Shown one piece after another: positions 1-8,758 of a stretch of 64,000 nucleotides of DNA. The notes under the pieces are model-generated. The model did no database searches. It saw nothing but the letters and a program-made list of their open reading frames with translations, and had not been told where the DNA came from. Position 1 is the first letter of the stretch. The number at the start of each line of letters is the position of its first letter. The stretch is taken from contig JAIMFC010000010.1 of NCBI GenBank assembly GCA_019794795.1, positions 1 through 64,000 of the forward strand, in the 5' to 3' direction. The translations under genes were made by a program, and so were the position numbers. This stretch comes from Streptococcus gallolyticus (GTDB taxonomy: Bacteria; Bacillota; Bacilli; Lactobacillales; Streptococcaceae).

Positions 1-148
1 CTTTGTACTGACATAGATGACGGAAAATTTCTATTAAATCTTGTCTGATTTTGTAGTAGATGGATTTTCTACGATACTTCGGAGTAAAGACGATGTGATA
101 TTTGCACATCCATTTGGTGCGTGATAAACTATAACTGGTTTTAGCCAT
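1..148 (-). CDS. tnpA: IS200/IS605-family transposase TnpA, N-terminal 49 codons (cut by window edge)
   Basis: The first 49 residues of a Y1 HUH transposase read leftward off the window from an ATG at 146-148. The stretch 'KYHIVFTPKYRRK' is the hallmark N-terminal strand of IS200-type TnpA, which moves single-stranded DNA by a Y1 nuclease mechanism. The HUH and tyrosine motifs lie outside the window, so integrity cannot be judged. It differs clearly in sequence from the relic at 58085-58260, so the two are different IS200 elements. Confidence 0.85.
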   Translation of the reverse strand, partial: MAKTSYSLSRTKWMCKYHIVFTPKYRRKSIYYKIRQDLIEIFRHLCQYK

Positions 149-201
149 TTATTTTTCCTTTTTCTCTCCGAGAAAAACTGGCTGGAAGCCATAATAAAAA
201 A

Positions 202-222
202 ATCCCCCAGATTCTGGGGGAT
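202..222 (-). terminator. Left-end hairpin of the IS200 element, terminator-like
   Basis: A 9-bp perfect stem (202-210 with 214-222, loop ATT) is followed on the minus strand by a run of seven T. It lies about 55 bp upstream of tnpA. IS200 elements are known to carry such a hairpin in the left end, where it serves as end-recognition structure and blocks incoming transcription. The exact outer end of the element, probably between 225 and 365, could not be fixed. Confidence 0.6.
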
Positions 223-367
223 GAGGGCATTCAGAGAATGAGGTAAAAAGGTTCACACAATTTACCAAGGTCCGCTCCTGCGTTTTCCAGCAATACTGGA
301 GACCTCCCTAGCGTCGAATGTGGTAAAACCACTACTCGGCTCATCGCATATTTTAAGTATAGCAGAA

Positions 368-895
368 TTAGTCCCACTTGTAAAGTAGAGGACTTGGTTG
401 CGCAGATTGTCCCAAAGACTTCTGCAGCCAGACAATATCACGCCAAGAGCCCAACTTATAGCCAACATTCTTAAAATGAGCAACTTGCTCATAGCCACGT
501 TTGTGATGAAAGGCAATGGACGCATCATTTGGAAGCGAAATGCAGACCAAGAAGTTGAGAACGCCCTGTGCAGCCAATTTTTCCTCCAAAAGATCATAGA
601 GAGCTGTCCCTAAGCCTTGCGCACGCGCTTCTTGATCGATGTAAATGGACAACTCCACCGTCCAAGCATAGGCAGCTCGTCCGTAATAAGGATGGGCATA
701 GGCATAGCCCAAAATCTGCCCTTCTTCTTCTACCACCAAGTAGGGATGCTTTTTCTGAGTCTCAAGGATACGCTGTTCAAACTCAGCTACACTAGGAACT
801 TCCGTCTCAAAAGTAATAGCTGTCTCCCGAATGTAGGGCTCGTAGATTTTCAAAAGCTGCGCTGCATCTTCTACTCTTGCTGAACGAATCTCCAT
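368..895 (-). CDS. GNAT N-acetyltransferase, phosphinothricin-acetyltransferase-like
   Basis: 175 residues, the usual size of the Pat/YncA branch of GNAT enzymes, which move acetyl from acetyl-CoA to an amine of a small molecule. The acetyl-CoA loop 'ARAQGLGTALYDLL' (about residues 89-102) fits the R/Q-x-x-G-x-G/A signature. 'NDASIAFHHKRGYE' is the typical C-terminal motif. The ATG directly follows the stop codon of the upstream lipoprotein gene, with a GGAGG ribosome site inside that gene's end, so the two are probably cotranscribed. The substrate is unknown; methionine-derivative or amino-acid-analogue acetylation would fit the family. Confidence 0.85.
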   Translation of the reverse strand: MEIRSARVEDAAQLLKIYEPYIRETAITFETEVPSVAEFEQRILETQKKHPYLVVEEEGQILGYAYAHPYYGRAAYAWTVELSIYIDQEARAQGLGTALYDLLEEKLAAQGVLNFLVCISLPNDASIAFHHKRGYEQVAHFKNVGYKLGSWRDIVWLQKSLGQSAQPSPLLYKWD

Positions 896-1504
896 CTAAT
901 CCTCCAGTAACTCACGATCATAAATCGTATAATCACAACGATAAATAATCAACCGTTTCCCATCAATCAAGAGCTCGGAAGTCTTTGGCGCGTCAGAAGC
1001 GTAGAGTGACACCTTATCACCAGCATAAGTAGCGAGTGGAGTTCCATTTTGCGAACGAATCAGAACAACCTTTTCTTTCCCAGTAAATTCGTTCTTCATC
1101 TTTGAGACCATCCGATTGAGAACAGGAATTGATTTTCCTTGCTCGTCAAGGTTAACCGTAGATTGATAGACTGCAAAAACATCCTCCAATCCTTCCTCAG
1201 CCGCAATAAGAGAAGAGCCGACATGGTCAATCTCATATTTACCCAAGGTAACCTTCAAGACAGATGAATCCGCCTTAGAATTGCCTTCATTATCGATAGA
1301 ATCAAACTCACGATTTCGCTCAATAGATAAGGAACGTCCTGACATCTCATCAATGAGCTGCGAATTTTCATCATAGGTCCGAACTGTCATTTCCAGACCA
1401 ATCCACTCTTCCTTGGTATTCTTCCACCAATTTTCAATAGACTGACATCCCGCCAAAGTCAAACTCGTCACGACAAGCACCAATAAGAAATATTTTTTCT
1501 TCAT
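896..1504 (-). CDS. Predicted lipoprotein of unknown function (DUF5052-like)
   Basis: 202 residues with a lipoprotein signal peptide: KKK, a hydrophobic core, then lipobox LAGC, so the mature protein is anchored to the outer face of the membrane. I place the start at 1504 because GGAGG lies seven bases upstream; an in-frame upstream start at 1516 has no such site. The mature part is acidic and beta-rich in appearance, with no catalytic motif I recognise. Small streptococcal lipoproteins of this shape are annotated as DUF5052, which I offer tentatively. It is followed directly by the acetyltransferase gene. Confidence 0.75.
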   Translation of the reverse strand: MKKKYFLLVLVVTSLTLAGCQSIENWWKNTKEEWIGLEMTVRTYDENSQLIDEMSGRSLSIERNREFDSIDNEGNSKADSSVLKVTLGKYEIDHVGSSLIAAEEGLEDVFAVYQSTVNLDEQGKSIPVLNRMVSKMKNEFTGKEKVVLIRSQNGTPLATYAGDKVSLYASDAPKTSELLIDGKRLIIYRCDYTIYDRELLED

Positions 1505-1598
1505 ACAAACCTCCACTTTATTAGGACTAGTATAACAGAAAGGGAGCAGGACAAAGCCTTATCTTATAGAAAGCGATTTTGCCATCCCACTCCCGCAA

Positions 1599-1618
1599 AG
1601 TTAACCATACAGTTAACT
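1599..1618. repeat. Short inverted repeat between tdk and the lipoprotein gene
   Basis: AGTTAAC and GTTAACT form a 7-bp perfect inverted repeat with a 6-base loop. There is no T-run on either side, so it is not a good terminator. It lies upstream of the lipoprotein gene and could be a protein-binding site. The rest of 1517-1665 shows nothing coding. Confidence 0.35.
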
Positions 1619-1665
1619 AGCTATTATTCATTTTTTTGAGAGATTGGAAATTTTTTATCCCACTC

Positions 1666-2235
1666 TCACATATCCGGTTTAAAATAATGTTTGCGGCAGA
1701 CAGGAATATAGGTTTCGTTGCCACCGATTTGAATTTGCTCGCCTTCGTAGACAGGTTTGCCGTTGACAGTACGGAGAACCATGGTCGCCTTTTTAGAGCA
1801 ATATTGGCAGATAGTTTTGATTTCTTCGATTTTATCTACCAAGAGCAAGAGGTGTTCAGACCCCTCAAACAGTTGGTTGCGGAAGTCATTTTTCAAGCCA
1901 AAGGCCATAACGGGGACATCCAATTCATCTACCACACGCGCAAAGTCGTAGACATGTTGTTTGGTCAAAAATTGAGCCTCATCAATAAGAACGCAATAAG
2001 GTTTTGGACTTAATTTTTCAATATAGGCATAAACATCCATATCGTCTGTAATCGCCACTGCTTCGCGACTCATACCAATTCGACTAGCTACAACTCCGTA
2101 GCCCGCCCGTGTATCCAAGGCTGAAGTCATAATCACCACATTCTTTCCTTGTTCCTCATAATTGTGAGCAACCTTGAGAATTTCAATGGTTTTCCCTGAG
2201 TTCATTGAGCCATACTTAAAATAAAACTGAGCCAT
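1666..2235 (-). CDS. tdk: Thymidine kinase
   Basis: 189 residues, normal for bacterial type II thymidine kinase, which phosphorylates thymidine with ATP in the pyrimidine salvage pathway in the cytosol. The P-loop GSMNSGKT is at residues 9-16, the Walker B-like segment is 'LIDEAQF', and a zinc-binding set is visible as CQYC plus a C-terminal CRKH. The substrate-lid '[20 protein letters not shown]' region is present. It stands alone here; in many streptococci it precedes prfA, which is not in this position. Confidence 0.95.
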   Translation of the reverse strand: MAQFYFKYGSMNSGKTIEILKVAHNYEEQGKNVVIMTSALDTRAGYGVVASRIGMSREAVAITDDMDVYAYIEKLSPKPYCVLIDEAQFLTKQHVYDFARVVDELDVPVMAFGLKNDFRNQLFEGSEHLLLLVDKIEEIKTICQYCSKKATMVLRTVNGKPVYEGEQIQIGGNETYIPVCRKHYFKPDM

Positions 2236-2296
2236 TTTTACTTTCCTAATCTACTAAATGTTCTTCCCATTTTATCATATTTTCATGATTTCTGCA

Positions 2297-3088
2297 CTAG
2301 CTCTTGTCAGCATAGGCAGGATTGGCTTGACGAACGAGGTGGCCATAATCCGCTTGGAGACTGGCGAAAGCTTCTTCGACTGCTTCTGGCAGTTCAACAG
2401 CAGCAATAAAATTTTGTCCCTTGGGACCGTAGCCCTCTTCATCATTGCGCAGACGAGGAATTTCTCCCATGAGAAGTTCGATATATTTATCGACAGACCA
2501 CATTCCCCACAAATCCGCATGCTTTAAACGAATCTGCCCATCTTTTTCCTCAAATCCTGCCTCATAACTAGCATAATTAAGCACTAGTTGTTCAGGTTTG
2601 CGGTATTTTCCCAGACAGGCTGACATACGGTACTGCATGGTCGCATCCTGCGAAAGAATCATGGACTGCCAATTGATTCCCTTTTCCTCTAACAATTTTA
2701 ATAAATAAGTGATATTATTGCCACAATTGGTGGACTCATTCTCTAGGAAATCTGCTTGCAAACCATATTTTTTTCCTAGAATTTCTTGAAACATTTGTGC
2801 TTCACTAACTTGGGCAATATTCAAATCAGGATAAGTTTCCCAAACTTTTTCACGTAAGGCAGCAGTTGTATGACCAGCTCCACCTACGATGACGTAATAT
2901 TTAGCAACGTTTTCTTGAATCGCTTGTGCCAAGACATCTACACCTGCCAAGATAGAGCCTCCAAACAATACAAAGACATCTACTTGCTCCAGACCAAAAT
3001 TTTCTTGCAGTTGTTCTTTAGCCAAATCGGACAAGTCACGTTTTCCTAGAAAGCTGGCTAACTGGTTGAGCGCTTGAACTGGTTTCAT
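2297..3088 (-). CDS. YdcF/DUF218-family protein
   Basis: 263 residues of the ElyC/SanA/YdcF superfamily (DUF218), a Rossmann-like fold. Visible landmarks are 'VFVLFGGSILAG', 'YVIVGGAGHTT' and 'ENESTNCGNNI'; the last matches the family's conserved E-x-x-S-x-x-T/C-x-x-N block. E. coli YdcF has been reported to bind S-adenosylmethionine, but no reaction is established. There is no signal peptide, unlike ElyC or SanA. Its ATG overlaps the stop of the upstream monooxygenase gene by ATGA, so the two are translationally coupled. Confidence 0.8.
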   Translation of the reverse strand: MKPVQALNQLASFLGKRDLSDLAKEQLQENFGLEQVDVFVLFGGSILAGVDVLAQAIQENVAKYYVIVGGAGHTTAALREKVWETYPDLNIAQVSEAQMFQEILGKKYGLQADFLENESTNCGNNITYLLKLLEEKGINWQSMILSQDATMQYRMSACLGKYRKPEQLVLNYASYEAGFEEKDGQIRLKHADLWGMWSVDKYIELLMGEIPRLRNDEEGYGPKGQNFIAAVELPEAVEEAFASLQADYGHLVRQANPAYADKS

Positions 3089-3432
3089 TTTTGGTCTCCT
3101 TGGTGGTCAATGAAGGCTTGGTCCGCTTCTGGGAGCCCATTTTCATCGTTCAGCAGCTTTTCAGCACACGCCACCAAGCCATATTTTTCTCGTAAATTCA
3201 AGATTTCTTGCATAATGGCTGATTGATGGTGCTGGTCCAGTGCTTCTTGATTTTCCCATGAATCAACCAACAAGATCGTTTCTGGGTCATCAAATGCCTG
3301 GAAATATTGGTAGGAAAGATTTCCAGGTCTGCGACGAATCTGCTCAACCAGACCTCTTTCAGTCATCTCGCGGGCAAAATCCTGTGCAGCTCTGCCATTT
3401 CCCTTATAAAAAATATGAAAAGTAATCGCCAT
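3085..3432 (-). CDS. Putative antibiotic-biosynthesis-monooxygenase (ABM/YgiN-type) protein
   Basis: 115 residues of the small dimeric alpha-beta barrel family that includes YgiN quinol monooxygenase. Features: 'FHIFYKGNGRAAQDFAREM' opening, 'LSYQYFQAFDDPETILLVDSW' strand pair and 'HHQSAIMQEI' helix. The start at 3432 is chosen because GGAG lies just upstream; further upstream the frame runs through the oppositely oriented tautomerase gene. Quinone or flavin-free oxidation of small aromatics is the family theme, but the substrate is not predictable. The divergent tautomerase gene next door also acts on such molecules. Confidence 0.75.
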   Translation of the reverse strand: MAITFHIFYKGNGRAAQDFAREMTERGLVEQIRRRPGNLSYQYFQAFDDPETILLVDSWENQEALDQHHQSAIMQEILNLREKYGLVACAEKLLNDENGLPEADQAFIDHQGDQK

Positions 3433-3465
3433 ATGAGCTCCATTTCTAAAATTTTCTAACTGTGC

Positions 3466-3471
3466 TATAAT
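3466..3471 (+). promoter_or_regulatory. Extended -10 promoter of the tautomerase gene
   Basis: TGC-TATAAT about 28 bp before the ATG at 3500, followed by the ribosome site AAAGGAG. No convincing -35 hexamer, as is common for extended -10 promoters. Confidence 0.6.
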
Positions 3472-3499
3472 AATATCATAAATTCTAAAGGAGAATACC

Positions 3500-3682
3500 A
3501 TGCCATTTGTAAAAATTGACCTCTTTGAAGGTCGCACCGAAGAACAAAAAATCCAACTTGCCCGCGAAGTCACTGAAGTCGTGTCTCGCGTGGCTAAAGC
3601 GCCAAAGGAAAATATCCATGTCTTTATCAACGACATGCCAGAAGGAACCTACTATCCTGGCGGAGAGATGAAGAAAAAATAG
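3500..3682 (+). CDS. 4-oxalocrotonate tautomerase family enzyme
   Basis: 60 residues, the canonical size for this family, where the amino-terminal proline left after Met removal is the general base. The sequence begins M-P-F-V and continues 'DLFEGRTEEQK', with the arginine at the expected place, and 'HVFINDMPEG' later. Members form hexamers and tautomerise enols to ketones. Streptococci have no catechol pathway, so the true substrate is unknown. The gene stands alone on the plus strand, divergent from the ABM-type gene. Confidence 0.9.
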   Translation: MPFVKIDLFEGRTEEQKIQLAREVTEVVSRVAKAPKENIHVFINDMPEGTYYPGGEMKKK

Positions 3683-3689
3683 CAAGAAA

Positions 3690-3716
3690 ATCCACTACTA
3701 AATTTCAGTAGTGGAT
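3690..3716. terminator. Bidirectional terminator between tautomerase and ABC exporter genes
   Basis: 10-bp perfect stem (3690-3699 with 3707-3716), flanked by T-rich sequence on the right and A-rich on the left, between two convergent genes. Confidence 0.8.
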
Positions 3717-3723
3717 CTTTTAT

Positions 3724-5496
3724 TTACTCTTCTTCTTGACTAAACTGGCTCATATAGAGGTCATAATAGAAGCCTTTATCAGCGAGGAGGCTGCTATGAT
3801 TGCCCTGCTCAATAATTTGTCCATCTTTGAGGACCAAAATCTTGTCCGCTTCTTGAATGGTAGACAAACGGTGAGCGATAACAAAGCTGGTACGCCCTTG
3901 CATGAGGCGTTTCATAGCTTTTTGAATCAGCAATTCTAACCGTGTATCAACAGATGATGTTGCCTCGTCTAAAATCAAGATTTTCGGTTCTGCCAAGAGA
4001 GCACGCGCAATGGTCAAAAGTTGTTTCTGACCAAGCGAAATGTTGCTGGATTCTTGGTTCATTTCCATGTTGTAGCCACCTGGCAAAGTTCGGATGAAGT
4101 GGTCCACATTGGTTGCCTTAGCTGCTTCAATGATTTCTTGATCGCTAGCTGCAAGGTTCCCAAAACGGAGATTTTCCTTAATGGTCCCCTCATAAAGCCA
4201 AGCATCCTGCAAGACCATCCCAAACTGCTTGCGGTATTCTTGACGTGAAAGATTGCGGATATCATGTCCGTCTACAGTAATGGAACCCTTGGTCACATCG
4301 TAGAAACGCATGAGTAGATTGATAAGAGTCGTCTTACCAGCCCCCGTCGGACCAACAATGGCAATCATCTCTCCTGGCTTGACATCCAAGTTAAAATCTC
4401 GAATGAGAGGCTTGCCTTCCACGTATTGGAAGTCCACATGATGAAAGCTAACCTGTCCTGTCAAGTCCTTATCCAGACTTTCGGTCACTTGAGAGGCCTC
4501 TTCTGCTTCATCAAGCACTTGGAAAATCCGTTCCAGAGAAGACTTGGCACTCTGTAAAACACCTGCCAACTGGGTCAAGGTTTGGATTGGCTGACCAATC
4601 TGGAAAACGTATTGAACAAAAGCTTGAACATTCCCGATAACCATTTTACCTGCCAACACTTGCAAGGAGCCAAAGAAAGCCACCAAGAGATAGGTCATAT
4701 CAGAAATTCCATGCAAAATCGGCATCATAATTCCAGACATGAAACTAGCCTTGAAGCCCACTTCCTGCAATTCATCAGTTATTTGGGCAAACTCCTCTGC
4801 AGATGCTTCTTCACGACCATAGAGTTTCAAGATATTAAAACCAGTCAGATTTTCTTGAACAAAACCATTCATCTGCCCCAAAACATTGGCTTGTCGCTTG
4901 AAGTAAGGCTGAGATTTTTTAACCATATACTGAGCAGTGAAATAAGTCAGAGGAATGGACAAGATGACAATCATTGCCAATTTCAAATTGAGCACCAAGA
5001 CCATGATGATGACCAAGGTCAATGTCAAAACAGCGTTGATGATTTGGAGAAAAGACTGCTGAAGACCGTTGGAGACTGTCTCCACATCGCTGGTAAATCG
5101 TCCCAACATATCTCCAAATTGGTGCTTATCAAAATAAGACACAGGAATGCGATTGATCTTCTCAGACAGGTCATTTCGTAAATCACGAATACTGGTCTGT
5201 ACAGCCCGCGTCATGTAGAAGTTTGAGCCGTAGGCACCGATTTCATAGAAAAGAGCACGGATGGCATAGATGACCAGCACCCAGAAAATGTAGTGCGTAT
5301 TGATATGAGCGCTAGGCACACCTTTTGCCATATCCAGTAGATTTGCGGTTAACTCTGTGATGACCAAACCGAGTACAAAGGGTTCCAACACGTTCATGAC
5401 GGAGCTCACGATTTTCAGGAAAATCGCCAAAAAGAGCTGTCCCTTATACTTGCGCAAGTAGGTCCACAAACGTAAAAATACAGATTGTTCTTTCAT
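3724..5496 (-). CDS. ABC exporter half-transporter, second subunit of a heterodimer
   Basis: 590 residues: six predicted membrane segments (about 15-310) followed by an ATPase domain (about 345-585). Walker A is GPTGAGKT, Walker B 'ILILDEATSSVD' has the catalytic Glu, and the H-loop is 'IAHRLST'. The ABC signature is atypical, 'NISLGQKQ' rather than LSGGQ. It begins one base after the stop of the partner at 5498. Multidrug or lipid-like substrates are usual for this class (LmrCD, PatAB). I do not use satAB because the MarR gene satR known next to that pair is absent. Confidence 0.88.
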   Translation of the reverse strand: MKEQSVFLRLWTYLRKYKGQLFLAIFLKIVSSVMNVLEPFVLGLVITELTANLLDMAKGVPSAHINTHYIFWVLVIYAIRALFYEIGAYGSNFYMTRAVQTSIRDLRNDLSEKINRIPVSYFDKHQFGDMLGRFTSDVETVSNGLQQSFLQIINAVLTLTLVIIMVLVLNLKLAMIVILSIPLTYFTAQYMVKKSQPYFKRQANVLGQMNGFVQENLTGFNILKLYGREEASAEEFAQITDELQEVGFKASFMSGIMMPILHGISDMTYLLVAFFGSLQVLAGKMVIGNVQAFVQYVFQIGQPIQTLTQLAGVLQSAKSSLERIFQVLDEAEEASQVTESLDKDLTGQVSFHHVDFQYVEGKPLIRDFNLDVKPGEMIAIVGPTGAGKTTLINLLMRFYDVTKGSITVDGHDIRNLSRQEYRKQFGMVLQDAWLYEGTIKENLRFGNLAASDQEIIEAAKATNVDHFIRTLPGGYNMEMNQESSNISLGQKQLLTIARALLAEPKILILDEATSSVDTRLELLIQKAMKRLMQGRTSFVIAHRLSTIQEADKILVLKDGQIIEQGNHSSLLADKGFYYDLYMSQFSQEEE

Positions 5497-5497
5497 C

Positions 5498-7237
5498 TTA
5501 TTCTCCTTCCGTTAAAGATTGATTGTTGAGCTGAGAAGTCGCAATTTCTCGATAAATTTCATTGTTCTCCATCAGCTCATCATGGGTACCACGACCAACA
5601 ATTTCCCCTTGGTCAAGGACGATAATCTGATTAGCATCCATAATGGTTCCAACACGTTGTGCCACAATCAGCACTGTCGCATTTTCTGTTACTTCTTTTA
5701 ATCGACGGCGCAGAGTGGCATCCGTCTTGTAGTCCAAGGCTGAAAACGAATCATCAAAGATGTAAATATCAGGCGTTTTTACCACCGCACGCGCAATAGA
5801 AAGCCGTTGTTTTTGCCCACCTGAAAGGTTACTTCCGCCTTCCGCCAAGTGTGTTTCGTAACCCTCTTCCTTGCTCTCGATAAACTCTTTGGCTTGCGCT
5901 ACTTCTGCCGCCAAGTCCAGTTCGCCAAGACTAGCGTCAACTTTCCCATACTTGAGATTTTCTGCGATGGTCCCGGTAAATAGCAGAGCTTTTTGCGGAA
6001 TAAAGCCAATCTTAGAGCGAAGTGCCTTGAGATTATAATCTCGTACATCTACTCCGTCCACCAAGATTTTTCCTAAAGTCACATCATAAAAACGCGGAAT
6101 CAGATTGACCAGAGAAGACTTACCCGAACCTGTTGAGCCGATAAAGGCCACTGTTTCACCCGGTTTAGTCTTAAAGGAGATATTGTGAAGAACAGGCGAC
6201 TCAGTCTCACCTGGATAGGCAAAGGTCACATTATCAAACTCCAGATAGCCACGTGTTTCTGTCTCTGTCACACCATCTTCATTCTGAGAAATGGAAATGG
6301 GCATGTCCATTACTTCTCCAATCCGACTACTTGAAACCGCCATACGAGGGTACATGGTAAAGAGATTGGCAAACATAAGAAATGAGAACAGAGCATGGAA
6401 ACTGTATTCAATAAAGGCCACCAAATCTCCAATCTGCAAATCGCCTTTTGCCAAGGGATTAAGGGCAAACCAGACAATAGAGACAATCATGGCAATGATG
6501 ATTTGTACAAAGAGCGGTTCTGTCACCCCTGTCAAGGTAAAGAGACGTTTCGAAATGCCAGAGTAATTCTCATTTTCCCCTGAAAATCGTTCTTCTTGAA
6601 AGTCTTCACGAGCAAAGGCACGAATGACGCGCAAGCCCATCAGATTTTCACGAACGTACTGATTAATCTTATCCAGTGTTTTTTGTTGCTTTTCAGATAA
6701 GGGACGCGTTTTGACCGCCACATACCAGACTACAATAACTAAGAAGGGCATGGAAACCGCCACAATCCAAGCCAATGACGGACTGGTAATCAAAATCATG
6801 ATAACGGAAAAAATCATCATCATTGGTGTAATCATCCCTAGACGCAAAGACATTTCTGCGAACTGCATAAGAACATAGGCATCGCTCGTCATACGAGTAA
6901 CCAAAGAGGACACACCGATTTTCTCAAATTCATGATGAGAATAAGTCTGCAGCTTGTCATACATATCTGTCCGCATTTCCTTGATCATGGTTGTGACCAA
7001 TTTACTAGACGCATAGGTCAACAAAATTCGCCCGGCAATTCCCAGCAAGATAATGATGAACATGATAAAAGACCAAAAATATACCTTAGAAATGTCACTT
7101 TTGGTAATCCCCTCATCAATCATCCGTGCTAAAATGGTCGGCATACCGAGATTGACCAAGACAAAGAAAAATCCACCAATCAGATCCAAAACCAACAATT
7201 TGGGACTTTTCTTCAAATAAGACCAAATAAATTTCAT
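5498..7237 (-). CDS. ABC exporter half-transporter, first subunit with degenerate catalytic site
   Basis: 579 residues with an N-terminal six-helix membrane domain and a C-terminal ATPase. Walker A is GSTGSGKS and the signature is canonical LSGGQKQ. Walker B reads 'IYIFDDSFSALD', so Asp replaces the catalytic Glu and the H-loop histidine is also replaced ('VAQRVGT'). This is the degenerate nucleotide site of heterodimeric exporters; its partner carries the intact Glu and His. It resembles PatA of pneumococcus closely. Cotranscribed with the downstream subunit. Confidence 0.88.
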   Translation of the reverse strand: MKFIWSYLKKSPKLLVLDLIGGFFFVLVNLGMPTILARMIDEGITKSDISKVYFWSFIMFIIILLGIAGRILLTYASSKLVTTMIKEMRTDMYDKLQTYSHHEFEKIGVSSLVTRMTSDAYVLMQFAEMSLRLGMITPMMMIFSVIMILITSPSLAWIVAVSMPFLVIVVWYVAVKTRPLSEKQQKTLDKINQYVRENLMGLRVIRAFAREDFQEERFSGENENYSGISKRLFTLTGVTEPLFVQIIIAMIVSIVWFALNPLAKGDLQIGDLVAFIEYSFHALFSFLMFANLFTMYPRMAVSSSRIGEVMDMPISISQNEDGVTETETRGYLEFDNVTFAYPGETESPVLHNISFKTKPGETVAFIGSTGSGKSSLVNLIPRFYDVTLGKILVDGVDVRDYNLKALRSKIGFIPQKALLFTGTIAENLKYGKVDASLGELDLAAEVAQAKEFIESKEEGYETHLAEGGSNLSGGQKQRLSIARAVVKTPDIYIFDDSFSALDYKTDATLRRRLKEVTENATVLIVAQRVGTIMDANQIIVLDQGEIVGRGTHDELMENNEIYREIATSQLNNQSLTEGE

Positions 7238-7321
7238 ACATCGTCCTTTCTATATAAGAGAAAAAAGCACACAAAGCGCTTTTCTCAATTTTATATGTCT
7301 ATTTTAACATAAAAATAGTGA

Positions 7322-8680
7322 TTATGTCAGTTGCTTAGTAGACAAAGATTGTACCGCAACTTTTTTCAGGCGTAATTGCAGGAGAAGACCACAAGTAGCA
7401 ATTCCGGCAATCAGCCCAATCCAGTAGGCAATCGGTCCAAAACTCGTCGTATTTTCTAACAAGAAAGCCAGTGGCAAGGACACACTCCAGTAAGCTCCCA
7501 CACCAATAATAAAAGGCATGGTCGTGTCTTTATAGCCCCGGAGAATACCTTGGAGCGGTGCTGCGAAGGCATCTGCCAGTTGGAAAAAGAGGGCAAAGGT
7601 TAAAAAGTTTGAAGTAATCTTAATAAATTCCATTTCATGTCCGTACAAACCTGCTACTTGACTACGGAAGAAATAGAGGAAGGTTAGGGTAAAACCAGCG
7701 AAACCGAAAGCCACCAAACGCCCGATTCGCGTATAGTCACGAACTGCCTGATGATCTTTCGCTCCAATTTCATAAGAAATAACAATGGGTAAGGCCATAG
7801 AAACAGAGACAGGAAATGCGTACATAAGAGTCGCAAAATTCATGGCAGCCTGATGAGCAGCGATGATTTGCGAAGAGAATTTCGCCATAAGTAGACCGAC
7901 TACTGCAAAAATAGCCACTTCAGCAAAGATTTGTAGTCCAATTGGTACACCCAAACGCAAACCATCTGTCAACAACTTTTTATCCAAAGGCGACCATTGC
8001 CAGATTTTATACGAGCGAATGCGTTTGTCCAACTGCATAACCACCACTATCACTGCAAGCAAGAGCCAATAAGAAAGGGAAGTTCCAAGTCCCGCACCTG
8101 CTCCTCCAAGCCTCGGAAGACCAAATTTCCCAAAAATCAAGACATAGTTAAAGAAGGAATTAAAGGGCACCAAGAGCAACATGAGATACATGGACAGACG
8201 AGTTAGCCCCAAAGCATCGAAAAAGGAACGAAATACGCTAAATAGCAAGAGTGGAAAAATCCCTAAGCAGATAAAGGAAAGATACTGCTGCCCCACTGCT
8301 AAAACATGACTTTCCAGACCAAATAACCCCAGTGTGGGAATAGCACCAAAGTAAAGAACAAAGAAAAGCAAGGCTGCTAAACCACAAGCTAAGTAAAGAA
8401 ATTGGTGCAGTTCCTGACGAATCCGCTCCTTCTCTCCCCGCCCCAAATGATGACCGATGATTGGGACCAATGCAGACACAATCCCCGTCAAGAGTGAGAA
8501 AAATGGATTCCACAAAGAAGAAGCCATGGACACACCCGCTAAATCCTGCGTACTAAATTGCCCCGTCATCATAGTATCGATAAAAGAAGCCGAATAATTG
8601 GCAAATTGATAAATGAGAATGGGAATAAAAATCTTGAAAAATAAGAGATACTTCTCTTTTAATGTCTTAGTTGGATGCAT
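7322..8680 (-). CDS. MATE-family efflux transporter
   Basis: 452 residues, about 12 hydrophobic segments in two six-helix halves, the size of NorM/DinF-type sodium- or proton-driven drug exporters. The opening 'YQFANYSASFIDTMMTGQFS' and the repeat-two equivalent around 'GLQIFAEVAIFAVVGLLMA' are typical. It acts in the cell membrane. It lies upstream of the ABC exporter pair in the same direction, separated by 84 bp that hold an imperfect hairpin (about 7258-7286) and a possible promoter. Confidence 0.88.
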   Translation of the reverse strand: MHPTKTLKEKYLLFFKIFIPILIYQFANYSASFIDTMMTGQFSTQDLAGVSMASSLWNPFFSLLTGIVSALVPIIGHHLGRGEKERIRQELHQFLYLACGLAALLFFVLYFGAIPTLGLFGLESHVLAVGQQYLSFICLGIFPLLLFSVFRSFFDALGLTRLSMYLMLLLVPFNSFFNYVLIFGKFGLPRLGGAGAGLGTSLSYWLLLAVIVVVMQLDKRIRSYKIWQWSPLDKKLLTDGLRLGVPIGLQIFAEVAIFAVVGLLMAKFSSQIIAAHQAAMNFATLMYAFPVSVSMALPIVISYEIGAKDHQAVRDYTRIGRLVAFGFAGFTLTFLYFFRSQVAGLYGHEMEFIKITSNFLTFALFFQLADAFAAPLQGILRGYKDTTMPFIIGVGAYWSVSLPLAFLLENTTSFGPIAYWIGLIAGIATCGLLLQLRLKKVAVQSLSTKQLT

Positions 8681-8702
8681 GGGCTCTCCTTTGAAAATGA
8701 AT

Positions 8703-8725
8703 AAGGACCGGATAAACCAGTCCTT
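8703..8725 (-). terminator. Probable terminator of guaC
   Basis: 9-bp stem with one mismatch, downstream of guaC and just upstream of the MATE gene. The T-tract is broken (ATTCATTTTC), so termination may be partial. Confidence 0.5.
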
Positions 8726-8758
8726 TAATTATATCTTATCTACAGCTAATTTGAAAGT

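Noticed and set aside
3724..7237. Naming the ABC exporter pair satAB
   Set aside because: The MarR-type gene satR known next to satAB is absent; the gene upstream is a MATE pump. Sequence class fits but the symbol would be a guess.
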